From Teredinibacter turnerae T7901 (lineage in GTDB: Bacteria > Pseudomonadota > Gammaproteobacteria > Pseudomonadales > Cellvibrionaceae), in NCBI RefSeq assembly GCF_000023025.1, contig NC_012997.1, forward strand, positions 418,764-482,763: a stretch of 64,000 bases of DNA. Reading direction: 5' to 3'. Each line of letters opens with the position of its first letter. Within the stretch, counting starts at the first letter, position 1. The notes under the pieces are model-generated. The model was not told the origin of the DNA and did not search any database. It saw only the letters and a program-made list of their open reading frames with translations. Made by a program: the position numbers and the translations under genes. Shown here piece by piece: positions 1 to 9,233 of this stretch.

Positions 1-198
1 CTCCATGTTGCGCAAACGTTCAATCATGGCTTCAACACGGGTGCGCGCGAGCTGATTTTTTTCGATCAGCCGGCTCCGTTCCTGTTGCCACTCGCTTTTT
101 TCGGCGCGCAGGCTTGCGTTCTCCTGTTGCAGTCGTGTGCAAAGGTTGATGAGCTTATCCAGCTTGTGTTCAACCTCGTTGATGAGTTTATCGGTCAT
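1..198 (-). CDS. TIGR02449 family (ZapB-like) coiled-coil protein, partial
   Basis: Reading the minus strand from the ATG at 198 gives MTDKLINEVEHKLDKLINLC and then a charged, Leu/Gln/Glu-rich helix that runs off the window edge without a stop (66 codons seen). Small coiled-coil proteins of this type (TIGR02449, ZapB/SlyX-like) sit divergently upstream of ygfB-pepP-ubiH in pseudomonads and relatives, usually followed by zapA and the 6S RNA gene, which would lie outside the window. A cell-division accessory role is inferred from the family and its neighbours, not shown by the sequence. Confidence 0.72.
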   Translation of the reverse strand, partial: MTDKLINEVEHKLDKLINLCTRLQQENASLRAEKSEWQQERSRLIEKNQLARTRVEAMIERLRNME

Positions 199-507
199 TT
201 TTCGCGAGCGCTTCGGGTGTTGGATATAATGGCCGCCGCTACGGCGGAGAACAGATTGCAGGTTTGGATAATTAGCTCCAATTCGGTGTTCGCGGTGACC
301 AAAAAGTTCCTCGAGTCAGTAACAATTAATCTGGCTCATGAGTTTTCACTCCGAAATGCCAGCGCTGAACACCCGTTTCAACAACCTGTAAGCGGCCAAT
401 GTTAATGCCAATTCTAGAAAAGTATAGTGCTTTATTGTCAGCCTTGAGATGATCGGCCACACAGCCTGCGATACACTTGAATAACGACTTCCATTTAAAC
501 GACGATC
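199..507. promoter_or_regulatory. divergent intergenic region
   Basis: Region between the divergently read ZapB-like gene and ygfB. It must hold promoters for both. A TATAAT on the plus strand at 225-230 and a TATAGT at 423-428 are possible -10 boxes, but neither has a convincing -35 at 17 bp. A GC-rich hairpin with six paired bases and a 3-base loop lies at 233-247. The reading frames here lack a plausible ribosome site or a recognisable protein and were not called. Confidence 0.3.
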
Positions 508-1113
508 ATGACAGAACTTTACGAATTTCATTTCCTCAACGACCAACTATTCAATCTCGGCAGCGTAAACTCGGTAGCCGAGTTACAAGGCATGTTGTGC
601 GGTCGTTTGTGTGCGGGCGAAAGGCTTGAGGCAGCGCAGTGGAACACCCTGGCGCTGGAGTTTATGGACCTTGAACATTTGGCGCTTGCGGAGGAACATT
701 CGGCACTGCTGGCGTTGATTCTAGAGCGCACACAGGCGCTGCTGGATGACCAACAGCTGGGGTTTACCCCGCTTCTACCTGCAGATGAGACCAGCCTGGA
801 CAATCGCGCCCGCGAGCTCGGCGCCTGGTGTGAGGGGTTTCTGCACGGCTTGGGGCAGGCTATTGGGCAGTCGGGCTTGTCGGCTGATACCGGCTTGTCG
901 GACGATGTCAAAGACTCGCTGCGCGACCTGGCACACATTTCTCAAGCCGAAGCGATCAGCGAAGGCGAATCCGAGACGGAACAGGATGAGGTCTACTGGG
1001 TGGAACTGGTGGAATACGTTAAGGTAGCCGTGCTGAATATATACAACGACATCGTGCTGGCCAAAGCCGCCAAGGCGCCACCAGCGGATGAAGACCCTAA
1101 CACCTTACATTAA
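508..1113 (+). CDS. ygfB: UPF0149 family protein YgfB
   Basis: 201 aa, acidic and helical, with the UPF0149 pattern: LNDQLFNLGSVNSVAELQGM near the N-terminus and a central segment with ELGAWCEGFLHGLG around residue 110. YgfB/YecA-type proteins are small cytoplasmic proteins. In Pseudomonas, YgfB has been linked to regulation of an ampD paralogue and beta-lactam resistance, but the general role is not settled. The gene starts a run with pepP 9 bp downstream, the standard order in gammaproteobacteria. No strong Shine-Dalgarno precedes the ATG. The family call is secure; the function is not. Confidence 0.88.
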   Translation: MTELYEFHFLNDQLFNLGSVNSVAELQGMLCGRLCAGERLEAAQWNTLALEFMDLEHLALAEEHSALLALILERTQALLDDQQLGFTPLLPADETSLDNRARELGAWCEGFLHGLGQAIGQSGLSADTGLSDDVKDSLRDLAHISQAEAISEGESETEQDEVYWVELVEYVKVAVLNIYNDIVLAKAAKAPPADEDPNTLH

Positions 1114-1122
1114 AAGACATTT

Positions 1123-2454
1123 ATGAGTATTACTAAGCAGGAATTCGCGCGTCGGCGCAAAACCCTAATGGCTCAGATGGAGCCAAACAGCATCGCGATT
1201 GTACCCGCGGCGAAAGAGAAAAACCGTTCACGGGATACTGACTTTCCGTTCCGCCAGGACAACGACTTTTTTTATTTAACGGGTTTTTCCGAGCCGGCAG
1301 CGGTATTGGTCCTGGTTCCTGAGCGTGAGCATGGCGAGTTTGTGTTGTTCTGCCGTGAAAAAGATATAGAGAAAGAAATCTGGGACGGCTACCGCGCAGG
1401 TCCAGAGGGCGCCTGTAAAGATTTCGGCGCGGACGACGCTTTTCCCATCGACGATATCGACGATATTTTGCCTGGCTTGATTGAAGGCCGCGAACGCGTT
1501 TACTACGCGATGGGCAAGGACGCCGATTTTGATCGCCGCGTGATGGGCTGGGTAAACCAGATTCGCGCCCAGGTACGCGCGGGTGCGATTCCACCCGGCG
1601 AATTTCTCGATCTCGATCACCATCTCCACGATATGCGCCTGTTTAAAAGTGCGGCTGAGCTGCGTCTGATGGAGAAGGCCGCAGAGATATCTGCCGCTGC
1701 GCACACGCAGGCGATGAAAACCTGCGCTGCGGGTCGCTTCGAGTACGAATTGGAAGCTGAAATAAAATACGTATGCGCGCTCAACGGCGGCCGCGAACAG
1801 GCGTACAACTCCATCGTTGGCGGCGGTCGCAATGCGTGTGTATTGCATTACGTTGAAAACAATCAGAAGTTGAAGTCTGGCGATCTGGTCTTAATCGACG
1901 CTGGTTGTGAATACGAAAATTACGCGTCTGATATTACCCGCACCTTCCCGGTGAGCGGTAAATTCTCCGCAGAGCAAAAAGCGATCTACGAGATTGTGTT
2001 AGCTGCGCAGCTAGCTGCAATTGACAAGGTTAAGCCCGGTAACCACTGGAATGAACCGCACGATGCATCAGTCAAAACTATCGTCGAAGGGCTGCTCGAC
2101 CTGGGGTTGCTCAAGGGCAAGCTAAAAACCAATATCGAGAAAGAGACGTACAAAATGTTCTACATGCATCGTATTGGGCACTGGCTCGGGATGGATGTGC
2201 ACGATGTAGGCGATTACAAAGTGGGCGACGAATGGCGGGTGTTGGAGCCGGGCATGGTGATGACGGTCGAGCCTGGTATTTATGTTCCACCCGACAATAA
2301 AAAAATCCCGGAAAAATGGCGGGGCATTGGTGTGCGTATCGAAGATGATGTTGCTGTAACCAAAGAGGGCAACAAAATCCTGACTGCGGGGGTACCTAAA
2401 ACCGTTGCAGAAATCGAGAAACTCATGCGCGGACGCAAAGCAAAAGCTGCATAA
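1123..2454 (+). CDS. pepP: Xaa-Pro aminopeptidase P (aminopeptidase P II)
   Basis: 443 aa, the usual length for PepP. Residues 1 to about 170 form the aminopeptidase-P N-terminal domain (RRKTLMAQMEPNSIAIVPAA); the rest is the pita-bread M24 metallopeptidase. All five expected metal ligands are visible: D259 (LVLIDAGC), D270 (ASDITRTF), H353 (HRIGHWLGM), E383 (TVEPGIY) and E407 (VRIEDDV). It removes an N-terminal residue that precedes proline, in the cytoplasm, using manganese. It lies between ygfB and ubiH as in Escherichia and Pseudomonas. Confidence 0.96.
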   Translation: MSITKQEFARRRKTLMAQMEPNSIAIVPAAKEKNRSRDTDFPFRQDNDFFYLTGFSEPAAVLVLVPEREHGEFVLFCREKDIEKEIWDGYRAGPEGACKDFGADDAFPIDDIDDILPGLIEGRERVYYAMGKDADFDRRVMGWVNQIRAQVRAGAIPPGEFLDLDHHLHDMRLFKSAAELRLMEKAAEISAAAHTQAMKTCAAGRFEYELEAEIKYVCALNGGREQAYNSIVGGGRNACVLHYVENNQKLKSGDLVLIDAGCEYENYASDITRTFPVSGKFSAEQKAIYEIVLAAQLAAIDKVKPGNHWNEPHDASVKTIVEGLLDLGLLKGKLKTNIEKETYKMFYMHRIGHWLGMDVHDVGDYKVGDEWRVLEPGMVMTVEPGIYVPPDNKKIPEKWRGIGVRIEDDVAVTKEGNKILTAGVPKTVAEIEKLMRGRKAKAA

Positions 2455-2471
2455 GTTTAACCACGTCATAC

Positions 2472-2660
2472 CTGGCATATAGCAATAAAGCTTGTGACGT
2501 TAACAGGTGGTGCGGGGAAGCACCGCCATTGCCGTAGCACAATGTAAGCCCTTGAAACATTAAAAAATTCACGCATTTTTGTCTGCATTTCAAGGGTGCG
2601 CGATTAATGCAATTAACGCGATTAAATAGATAGGATCATCTATTTAATCGCCGGGTTAAT
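2472..2660 (+). repeat. structured intergenic repeat, copy 1
   Basis: The spacer between pepP and ubiH matches the spacer at 58063-58238 along most of its length. Shared words include GCAATGTAAGCC, AAAATTCAC, GATAGGATCATCTATTT and CGCCGGGTTAAT, in the same order and orientation. This copy can fold into a stem GGTGGTGC/GCACCGCC (about 2506-2527), a CTTGAAA/TTTCAAG pair (about 2551-2594), and a perfect 14-bp stem (2618-2631 with 2638-2651) closed by the loop AGGATC, further flanked by TTAAC/GTTAA. There is no U-tract, so it is not a standard terminator. It may be a dispersed palindromic repeat or a transcribed RNA element. Confidence 0.7.
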
Positions 2661-2702
2661 AGTAGTTTCCCCTCAGCTCTGGTAACGCAGTAAGGTTTGG
2701 TA

Positions 2703-3986
2703 ATGACAGAAGTGGCCGCGACACGCAAACTACAGGATATTGTCGTAGTGGGTGGTGGTATGGTGGGGCTCACGCAAGCGTTGCTCCTCGCTCACCAGAT
2801 ACCCGACGCGGAGATTACCCTCGTTGAGAGCCTGCCTGTGAACATGCAGGACGTGCGTCAGCCGAGTTTCGATGCCCGCGCCACAGCGCTGTCGCCAGCC
2901 ACGGTTGACGTGCTGCAAAAATTGGCCTTGTGGCCATTTCTCGAATCATCTGCCCAGCCGATCACGCGCGTTCATGTGAGCGACCGGGGCCACGTGGGTC
3001 AAACAGAATATCGACAAGACGAAAACTCCGGCCGTGCGTTGGGCTATGTGATAGAAAATCGTCGGTTCGGCGCAGAGTTAACGGCAGCCTGTTTACGCAC
3101 CAGTAATATCTCGATCCTTGCGCCGGCGGAGGTTCTTCGTGTTACGCCGGTGCGCGCGGGTGTTGAATTGGTTGTGAGGCAGGCGTCGGAGCACACGGTA
3201 TTGGCCGCGCAATTAGTGATTATTGCCGATGGTGCGAATTCGCCCTTGCGTGAAAAGCTCGGCATCGGTATTGACCAGCACGATTATCGCCAGGCCGCAG
3301 TGATCGCCAATCTCAGCTTTTCTGAACCTCATCATGGCGCCGCGTTCGAGCGCTTCACTGAAGAAGGTCCACTGGCGATTTTGCCGATGGTGTCCGCCGA
3401 TGGTCGTTCGCAGTCGCACCGCGCGGCGCTGGTGTGGACACGCCCGGCGGCGCAGCTGGAAGAAACACTGGGCCTGGATGATGCTGCTTTTATTGACCAG
3501 TTGCAGGCGCGATTTGGTTATCGTCTCGGGCGCTGTTCTCGCGTGGGTGAGCGCAGTAGTTATCCGCTTAAAATGGTGTTCGCGCGTGAGCAGGTGCGTC
3601 GAGGCATTGTGTTCATGGGTAATGCCGCGCATTTTTTACACCCGGTTGCCGGGCAGGGTTTTAACCTTGCATTGCGCGATTGTGCTCAGTTGGCAGCGCT
3701 ACTTGTGCAAGCCTGGAGTCGCAAACAGCCCCTCGGTGACCTGACGCTGCTGCAGGAATATTTGTCGCAGCAAGCGGTGGATCAGAAAATCACCGCCCAG
3801 CTCAGCCACAATTTTATTCAAGTGTTTGCCAGTCACCACCCTTTGTTACAGCTGGCTCGCAATGCCGGCCTGCTGGGTATCTCATTGCTCCCAGGGCTAA
3901 AGCAGGAATTTTTTAAACAAATGATGGGGCAGGCTCTGCCGCGGGCTGAATTTCAACCAATAGAGAAACAGGAAATGGTCGGATGA
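2703..3986 (+). CDS. ubiH: UbiH-type FAD-dependent hydroxylase, 2-octaprenyl-6-methoxyphenol hydroxylase
   Basis: About 427 aa. The dinucleotide-binding motif VVVGGGMVGLTQ lies near the N-terminus, the second FAD motif IIADGANSPLR in the middle, and GNAAHFLHPVAGQGFNLALRD near residue 300, as in UbiH/UbiI/UbiF monooxygenases that hydroxylate the ubiquinone ring. The ATG at 2703 has TAAGG seven bases upstream, which makes it a better start than the in-frame TTG at 2697. It overlaps the next hydroxylase gene by four bases. Assignment as UbiH rests on gene order (pepP-ubiH-ubiI); it could be another member of the trio. Confidence 0.88.
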   Translation: MTEVAATRKLQDIVVVGGGMVGLTQALLLAHQIPDAEITLVESLPVNMQDVRQPSFDARATALSPATVDVLQKLALWPFLESSAQPITRVHVSDRGHVGQTEYRQDENSGRALGYVIENRRFGAELTAACLRTSNISILAPAEVLRVTPVRAGVELVVRQASEHTVLAAQLVIIADGANSPLREKLGIGIDQHDYRQAAVIANLSFSEPHHGAAFERFTEEGPLAILPMVSADGRSQSHRAALVWTRPAAQLEETLGLDDAAFIDQLQARFGYRLGRCSRVGERSSYPLKMVFAREQVRRGIVFMGNAAHFLHPVAGQGFNLALRDCAQLAALLVQAWSRKQPLGDLTLLQEYLSQQAVDQKITAQLSHNFIQVFASHHPLLQLARNAGLLGISLLPGLKQEFFKQMMGQALPRAEFQPIEKQEMVG

Positions 3987-5242
3987 AAGAGCCAGACCTG
4001 ACAACGCAGATCGCCATCGTCGGCGGCGGAATGGTAGGTTTGACGCTGGCCCTCAGCTTGGTGCGCAACGAGGCAACGCAGCATGTGTCTGTGATGTTGA
4101 TCGAGGCGGGCACGCCAGTAGAGGAATTTCATGGAGCCCAGTTTGATCCGCGCGTTGTCGCGCTGTCGGAAGCATCGATTCAACAGCTACAAAAACTGGA
4201 TGTGTGGCCGATGGTGGTGGGCAAGCGCGCTTGCCCCTACTCGTCCATGTCTGTTTGGGACGGTGAGGGTACCGGTAATATCCAGTTCCACGCGCGCGAT
4301 CTACACCGGGATACTCTCGGATATATTGTGGAAAACAGTGTGCTAGTGCGCAGCTTAGCCGAACGGGTGCGATCGTCTGGGCGTGTCAGGGTTTTGGATC
4401 GCACTACTGTGGTTGGTATTGAGGTGCAAGGTTCTGTGCACGAGCCTGCGGTAGTGCTGAGCTTGCGTGATAGCAGCGATTCCACATTAACGCTGAACGC
4501 GGATTTAGTGATCGCCGCTGATGGCGCGCGCTCGCAATTACGCGAGCTCGCCGGGTTCGCCACCCGCGAATGGGATTATGGCCATGCCGCAATTGTCACT
4601 ACGGTGGAGGTCGCGGCCAGTCACGAGCACACCTGCTGGCAGCGTTTCACGCAAGATGGGCCAATTGCCTTGCTGCCACTGCAGAAAATGCCCGGGTTTA
4701 ACCGCGCCGACAGCCATTATTGTTCATTGGTCTGGTCAGCCAAAACGTCTTTGGCGCAAGAGTTAATGGCGCTGGAGGACGGCGCTTTCTGTCAGGCGCT
4801 GGCTCGTGCCTTCGAGTACCGGTTAGGTGAAATCAAGTCGGTCCAGCACCGGGTCAGCATACCGCTGCGCCAGCGCCATGCGAAAACCTACACTAAGCCT
4901 GGAATCGCGTTAGTGGGGGATGCCGCGCACACTATTCACCCCCTGGCAGGGCAAGGCGTGAATCTTGGCTATTACGATGTGGCTGCGCTGACGGCAGAGA
5001 TCGCCCGCGCGAGCGAACGGCAGATTCCCCTCACCGATGGAAGTATTTTGCGGCGTTACCAGCGCGCGCGTCAGACTCACAATCTTGCCGCGATGGCATC
5101 CATGGAAGGCTTTAAACGGCTTTTTGGCGCAGACAATTTGCCTTTACGCTGGTTGCGCAATCAGGGAATGACCTTTGTGAATAACCAGTTTTTACTGAAG
5201 AAACAATTAGCGAAGATTGCGGCGGGGCAGTTGAGTGGCTGA
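3983..5242 (+). CDS. ubiI: UbiI/VisC-type FAD-dependent hydroxylase of ubiquinone synthesis
   Basis: 419 aa, a second flavoprotein hydroxylase homologous to the gene before it. FAD motifs: AIVGGGMVGLTLALSL at the start, VIAADGARSQLRELAG in the middle and ALVGDAAHTIHPLAGQGVNLG near residue 310. The ATG at 3983 overlaps the ubiH stop (ATGA), so translation is probably coupled. By position it corresponds to visC/ubiI, which hydroxylates C5 of the ubiquinone ring in Escherichia. Close homologues (UbiF) share the same motifs, so the exact ring position is inferred from gene order. Confidence 0.87.
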   Translation: MKEPDLTTQIAIVGGGMVGLTLALSLVRNEATQHVSVMLIEAGTPVEEFHGAQFDPRVVALSEASIQQLQKLDVWPMVVGKRACPYSSMSVWDGEGTGNIQFHARDLHRDTLGYIVENSVLVRSLAERVRSSGRVRVLDRTTVVGIEVQGSVHEPAVVLSLRDSSDSTLTLNADLVIAADGARSQLRELAGFATREWDYGHAAIVTTVEVAASHEHTCWQRFTQDGPIALLPLQKMPGFNRADSHYCSLVWSAKTSLAQELMALEDGAFCQALARAFEYRLGEIKSVQHRVSIPLRQRHAKTYTKPGIALVGDAAHTIHPLAGQGVNLGYYDVAALTAEIARASERQIPLTDGSILRRYQRARQTHNLAAMASMEGFKRLFGADNLPLRWLRNQGMTFVNNQFLLKKQLAKIAAGQLSG

Positions 5243-6512
5243 ACAACAATTTTCTGATGTGCAAGACGCGCAGCCACATGCACAGCAACGCGACTGGCTT
5301 TTATGCCACTCCTGCGGCGAGTTGCAAAAAGTGGTTTCCATTTCACCGCGCCATCAAATGGTGTGCTGCAATTGCGATGAAGTACTCCATTCCGCTGAAC
5401 CACGCAGGCTCGAGCTTGCGTCGGCACTTTCGGTTACCGCCTTAATACTTTTTATTTGTGCGAACACACTGCCGTTTCTGACCCTAGATGTTGGTTCTCA
5501 GAGCCAGACGGTTACCATCTTGGATGGCTTTTTTGCCCTGTTAGAACGCCAGCAATGGATTCTGGCGGGGGTAGTGATTACCACAATATTTTTATTTCCG
5601 CTGATTGAAATTTTCGCGTTTTTGTACCTGTTAATCCCTTACAGCTACAACCGGCATCTGCCGGGGCAGTGCATAGTGCTGCGCTGGCTGGTGATCGCCG
5701 AGTCCTGGAGCATGCTCGAAGTTTTTATGCTTGCGATGGTGGTGGGATCGGTAAAAATGGCTGATATGGCAGTGCTTCATCTGGATGAAGGCGCCTATAC
5801 GTTTTTTGCGCTAGTCGCGGTACTGATACTCACATTTGTTAAGTTAAACCGTCGCCATCTGTGGTCATGGATCAATACCAATAATTATTTTTCCATGGGT
5901 CCGGATGAAATTGTGTACGACTGCCGCATTTGTCACGCGATGGTGGGAGAGTCCATTATCGATCGCACCCATGAATGCCCGCGCTGCCATTCCGAAATTC
6001 ACCGGCGTATTCCGCACAGCCTGCAAAAGTCGACCGCGCTTGTTATTGCGGCAGCGGTGCTTTACGTTCCGGCGAATGTGCTGCCTATCATGACCTATTC
6101 CACTCTCGGAGAAACCGAAACGGACACGATATTTTCCGGTGTGGTCGAGCTGATCCAGCAAGAGCTGTGGGGGGTTGCGATTATTGTATTTACCGCCAGT
6201 ATCCTTGTACCCATGGCGAAACTCATTATACTCAGCTACCTCATTTGGTCGGTCAAAGCCGGCGTCAAGCGGGGCGCTAAGCAGCGCGCCTTTCTTTTTA
6301 AGTTGACAGAAATTGTCGGCCGTTGGTCGATGGTCGATGTCTATGTGGTTACAATTTTCGTTTCGTTGGTTCAGTTCGGTTTTGTGTACACTGTCGAGCC
6401 GGAAGCCGCGATTATCGCATTTGGCGCCGTTGTGATTTTGACTATGGTCGCCGCGGAAGCGTTTGATCCCCGATTGATTTGGGACGTGTTGGATGACAAG
6501 AATTCTAGATAA
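5235..6512 (+). CDS. pqiA: intermembrane transport protein PqiA
   Basis: 425 aa inner-membrane protein built of two repeated halves, each with a Cys4 zinc-ribbon followed by about four membrane helices. The first ribbon is CHSCGEL...CCNC near residue 25; the second is CRICHA...CPRC near residue 230. This is the PqiA family, which works with the MCE protein PqiB and lipoprotein PqiC in lipid traffic between the membranes. The likely start is GTG at 5235, overlapping the end of ubiI by 8 bases; the pqiB ATG lies 20 bases inside this gene's end. The overlaps suggest one transcript from ubiH onward. Confidence 0.93.
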   Translation: MAEQQFSDVQDAQPHAQQRDWLLCHSCGELQKVVSISPRHQMVCCNCDEVLHSAEPRRLELASALSVTALILFICANTLPFLTLDVGSQSQTVTILDGFFALLERQQWILAGVVITTIFLFPLIEIFAFLYLLIPYSYNRHLPGQCIVLRWLVIAESWSMLEVFMLAMVVGSVKMADMAVLHLDEGAYTFFALVAVLILTFVKLNRRHLWSWINTNNYFSMGPDEIVYDCRICHAMVGESIIDRTHECPRCHSEIHRRIPHSLQKSTALVIAAAVLYVPANVLPIMTYSTLGETETDTIFSGVVELIQQELWGVAIIVFTASILVPMAKLIILSYLIWSVKAGVKRGAKQRAFLFKLTEIVGRWSMVDVYVVTIFVSLVQFGFVYTVEPEAAIIAFGAVVILTMVAAEAFDPRLIWDVLDDKNSR

Positions 6513-8103
6513 AGCCGTAGTTCGTAAAGTTTCGACCATTTCCCCCGTTTGGATTGTGCCCGTGGTGGCGGTATTGATCGCCCTGTGGCTGGCCGTGCAG
6601 GCGCGCCTAGAGCGCGGCGCAGAAGTGGAAATCACCTTTGAAAATGCTTCCGATATTATTGCGGGGCAAACCCAAATAAAGCTGAAAGAAGTGAATGTGG
6701 GGGAAGTGACCAAGGTTCGCCTGAGCCCAGACCTGAAGCATGTGGTCGTGACCGCACAGCTTGATCGCGATATGACGCCCCACCTGAGCGAAAATACCCG
6801 CTTCTGGGTGGTAACGCCGCGGGTGAGCGCTACCGGTGTATCTAACCTGGGAACCTTGATTTCCGGAGTGTACATAATTATGGACCCGGGTGCGGCCGGC
6901 GAGTATCAAACCCGCTTTCAGGGGCTGGACGAAGCGCCGGGTTTTGAGTCGGACGAGCCTGGAACGCAATACGTTTTACAGGCAGAAGAGCTGGGCTCGC
7001 TGGATATAGGCTCGCCAATTTATTTCCGCCAGATTCGCGTGGGAGAGGTGACCGGCTACAAGCTTTCGGGCACCATGGAACATGTGGATATTCACATGTT
7101 TATCCGCGCACCCTACGACAGCATGGTGCAAACACGCAGCCGATTCTGGAATGTGAGTGGCTTTGGTGTGTCCATCAATGCCGACGGCATGAAGGCGCGC
7201 ATGGAATCTCTCGCATCGTTAATCAGTGGCGGCATTGCGTTCGATAATGCAGCCGGATTCGAGAATGTGCAGGTCGCACCCGACGGTCACCGTTTTTACC
7301 TCTACCCCGACAGAGAATCCGTGCTCGAGGGTCGCTTCAATATTAAATACTATTATCAGCTTAAGTTTTCCGGCAGCGTGCGCGGTTTAACTGTAGGCGC
7401 ACCAGTAGAGTTCCGCGGCATTAAGGTGGGCGAAGTGGTTGATGTGGTATTGGCGTCTGCGGAGAACGTCAGCGACAGTTTGCTGGTGTATATTGCAATG
7501 GAACCGGAGCGGCTCGAACCGGACGATTCACCAACCCGTGAAGAGGTTGATGAGCGTATGGAGACCATGGTAAACCAGGGGTTGCGTGCGCAGATGAGCA
7601 CAGCGAGTCTGATTACCGGCTCTCGCTTTATCGACCTGGTATTTGTCGACGATGCCGAGCCAGTGGAATTTGTGCGCTCCGAAAATTATTCGGAAATCCC
7701 CACAGTGCCGGATAGCATGGAACAACTGAGTAGCCAGGCTACGGATATACTCGCTAAAATTAACAAGATACCTTTCGATAAAATCGGCACCGAACTGGCA
7801 GGCAGCCTCGAGAGCCTGAATAATTTGCTAACAACGCTGGATAAACAAAATACCGCCGGCAAGCTCGACACCACCATGGACAACCTGCAACAAACCATGG
7901 CTTCTGCCAACGAAGCCCTGCAGCAGATGACCCAGGTAATGGACAGCGTCGATCAGATGGTCGCCCCGGATTCCGAGTTTAAATACGAATTTACTGAAAT
8001 GGCGAAATCGGTATCCGATGCTGCACGCTCGCTCCAATTATTTATGGATGAACTCAATCGCCATCCGACATCGCTGATTTCCGGGAAAGAAAAAGATGAG
8101 TAA
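6493..8103 (+). CDS. pqiB: PqiB, MCE-domain intermembrane transport protein
   Basis: 536 aa. One N-terminal membrane helix (ISPVWIVPVVAVLIALWLAV) is followed by three MCE domains, recognisable by the repeated pattern with VGEV: IKLKEVNVGEVTKV, IYFRQIRVGEVTGY and VEFRGIKVGEVVDV. A long helical C-terminal part from about residue 410 (LNNLLTTLDKQ, LQQTMASANEALQQM) should form the coiled-coil tube typical of PqiB, which spans the periplasm between PqiA and PqiC. It overlaps pqiA upstream and pqiC downstream. Length and domain number agree with the family. Confidence 0.95.
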   Translation: MTRILDKAVVRKVSTISPVWIVPVVAVLIALWLAVQARLERGAEVEITFENASDIIAGQTQIKLKEVNVGEVTKVRLSPDLKHVVVTAQLDRDMTPHLSENTRFWVVTPRVSATGVSNLGTLISGVYIIMDPGAAGEYQTRFQGLDEAPGFESDEPGTQYVLQAEELGSLDIGSPIYFRQIRVGEVTGYKLSGTMEHVDIHMFIRAPYDSMVQTRSRFWNVSGFGVSINADGMKARMESLASLISGGIAFDNAAGFENVQVAPDGHRFYLYPDRESVLEGRFNIKYYYQLKFSGSVRGLTVGAPVEFRGIKVGEVVDVVLASAENVSDSLLVYIAMEPERLEPDDSPTREEVDERMETMVNQGLRAQMSTASLITGSRFIDLVFVDDAEPVEFVRSENYSEIPTVPDSMEQLSSQATDILAKINKIPFDKIGTELAGSLESLNNLLTTLDKQNTAGKLDTTMDNLQQTMASANEALQQMTQVMDSVDQMVAPDSEFKYEFTEMAKSVSDAARSLQLFMDELNRHPTSLISGKEKDE

Positions 8104-8719
8104 CTTATTGCGTTGTGGACTTGTAGCCGGTTTGCTGATGAGTTTTGCGGGCTGCGGTGTCAGTGGCCCAAAAACTCAATATTATTCGCTTTTTCCCGGG
8201 GTGGAAGCCAATCAGGAAACCCGCCTGGAAGGGGATGATTTGTCATTCGGCGTTGGCCCTATTATCTTGCCTGAATACCTCCAGCAGACTTCGATTGTAA
8301 GCCGCAATGCAGGGCAGCAGCTCACCGTGTCCGGGGTGAATGCCTGGGGTGGTGATCTCAATGCGACACTGTCCCGTGTGTTGGCGACAAACCTGTCCAC
8401 CCTATGGCAGCAGGATGATGTATGGGCTTTTCCCTGGGATACGCGCGCGCGGCCGAATTATCAGATTCGAATTGTTTTCGAAGATTTTTCTGGTGTTCGT
8501 GGCGGCAAGGTCACATTAAAAGCCCGCTGGTTGCTGTTGGGTAACAAGGGCAAGCAGCAGTTGGCTGTTGGTTCGCAGGAATTAAGCGAATCAACCAGTT
8601 CTAATTCTGCCGAAGCCTACGTAAGCGTATTAAATAATTTGCTAAAAAGATTTTCTATAAGTCTATCCAAAGAGGTTAAAAAGGAGCTTATTGCGCATGA
8701 GGAGAATGAAGGCCACTAG
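8096..8719 (+). CDS. pqiC: PqiC outer-membrane lipoprotein
   Basis: 207 aa with a lipoprotein signal, MSNLLRCGLVAGLLM...FAGC, lipobox Cys at about residue 20. The body (QYYSLFPGVEAN, GVGPIILPEYLQQTSIVSR, WAFPWDTRARPNYQIRI) has the PqiC/DUF330 pattern. It is the outer-membrane-anchored partner that caps the PqiB tunnel. The ATG lies inside the end of pqiB. Translation of the next small gene begins before this one stops, which extends the operon beyond the usual pqiABC. Confidence 0.9.
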   Translation: MSNLLRCGLVAGLLMSFAGCGVSGPKTQYYSLFPGVEANQETRLEGDDLSFGVGPIILPEYLQQTSIVSRNAGQQLTVSGVNAWGGDLNATLSRVLATNLSTLWQQDDVWAFPWDTRARPNYQIRIVFEDFSGVRGGKVTLKARWLLLGNKGKQQLAVGSQELSESTSSNSAEAYVSVLNNLLKRFSISLSKEVKKELIAHEENEGH

Positions 8720-9233
8720 AGTTGCGGTTTTATGTTGGTTGCTGGCTTTGTTAAGTTGTTCTATAAAGCCGTGTTTCGCCGATATCAGTGAATTTCCGAT
8801 CCAGATAACCCCGGAAGCCCCCTACAAAACGAAAATAAAAAAAATAAAAAATTCTTTCACTATCAACTTAAAAACCAAAATTCCCGAGAATACGGATGTG
8901 AATCCGTGGTTTTCTCTGAGTTTTTTGTCGAGTAAAGGAAAGAAGACTCATAGTGTAATCAGTGTTGTCGGCTACGATGATAATTGTTCCGGTGAGTATC
9001 ATTTTAGAGTGGGTTATTATGATGACCGGTCCACGATAGCAACACACTATTTTAGTACTACCGCAAAGTGGGGGGAGGCTGTCGATATAATCTTCAGTAA
9101 GCTTGGTAGGCGCACTTACAACGTGTCTCTGAACGGCGAGACCAAAAATATTAGTGCCTATGAAAAGCTAAAGCAGGTTGAGCTTGAGAGCGATACTCCA
9201 CTCGAGTTGTTGTCTTTAGGGAATCAAAATTGA
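8697..9233 (+). CDS. small secreted protein of unknown function in the pqi operon
   Basis: About 178 aa from the ATG at 8697 (AAGGAG about ten bases upstream; in-frame TTG at 8691 and ATG at 8706 are alternatives). The hydrophobic segment VAVLCWLLALLSCSIKPCFA looks like a signal peptide, cleaved or lipidated at Cys. The mature part is rich in Lys, Thr and Tyr with alternating hydrophobic residues (WFSLSFLSS, EYHFRVGYYDD, RRTYNVSLNGE), suggesting a beta-sandwich. No family was recognised. It overlaps pqiC by 23 bases and the next gene by one, so it is probably expressed with them. Its base composition is more AT-rich than pqiABC. Confidence 0.6.
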   Translation: MRRMKATRVAVLCWLLALLSCSIKPCFADISEFPIQITPEAPYKTKIKKIKNSFTINLKTKIPENTDVNPWFSLSFLSSKGKKTHSVISVVGYDDNCSGEYHFRVGYYDDRSTIATHYFSTTAKWGEAVDIIFSKLGRRTYNVSLNGETKNISAYEKLKQVELESDTPLELLSLGNQN

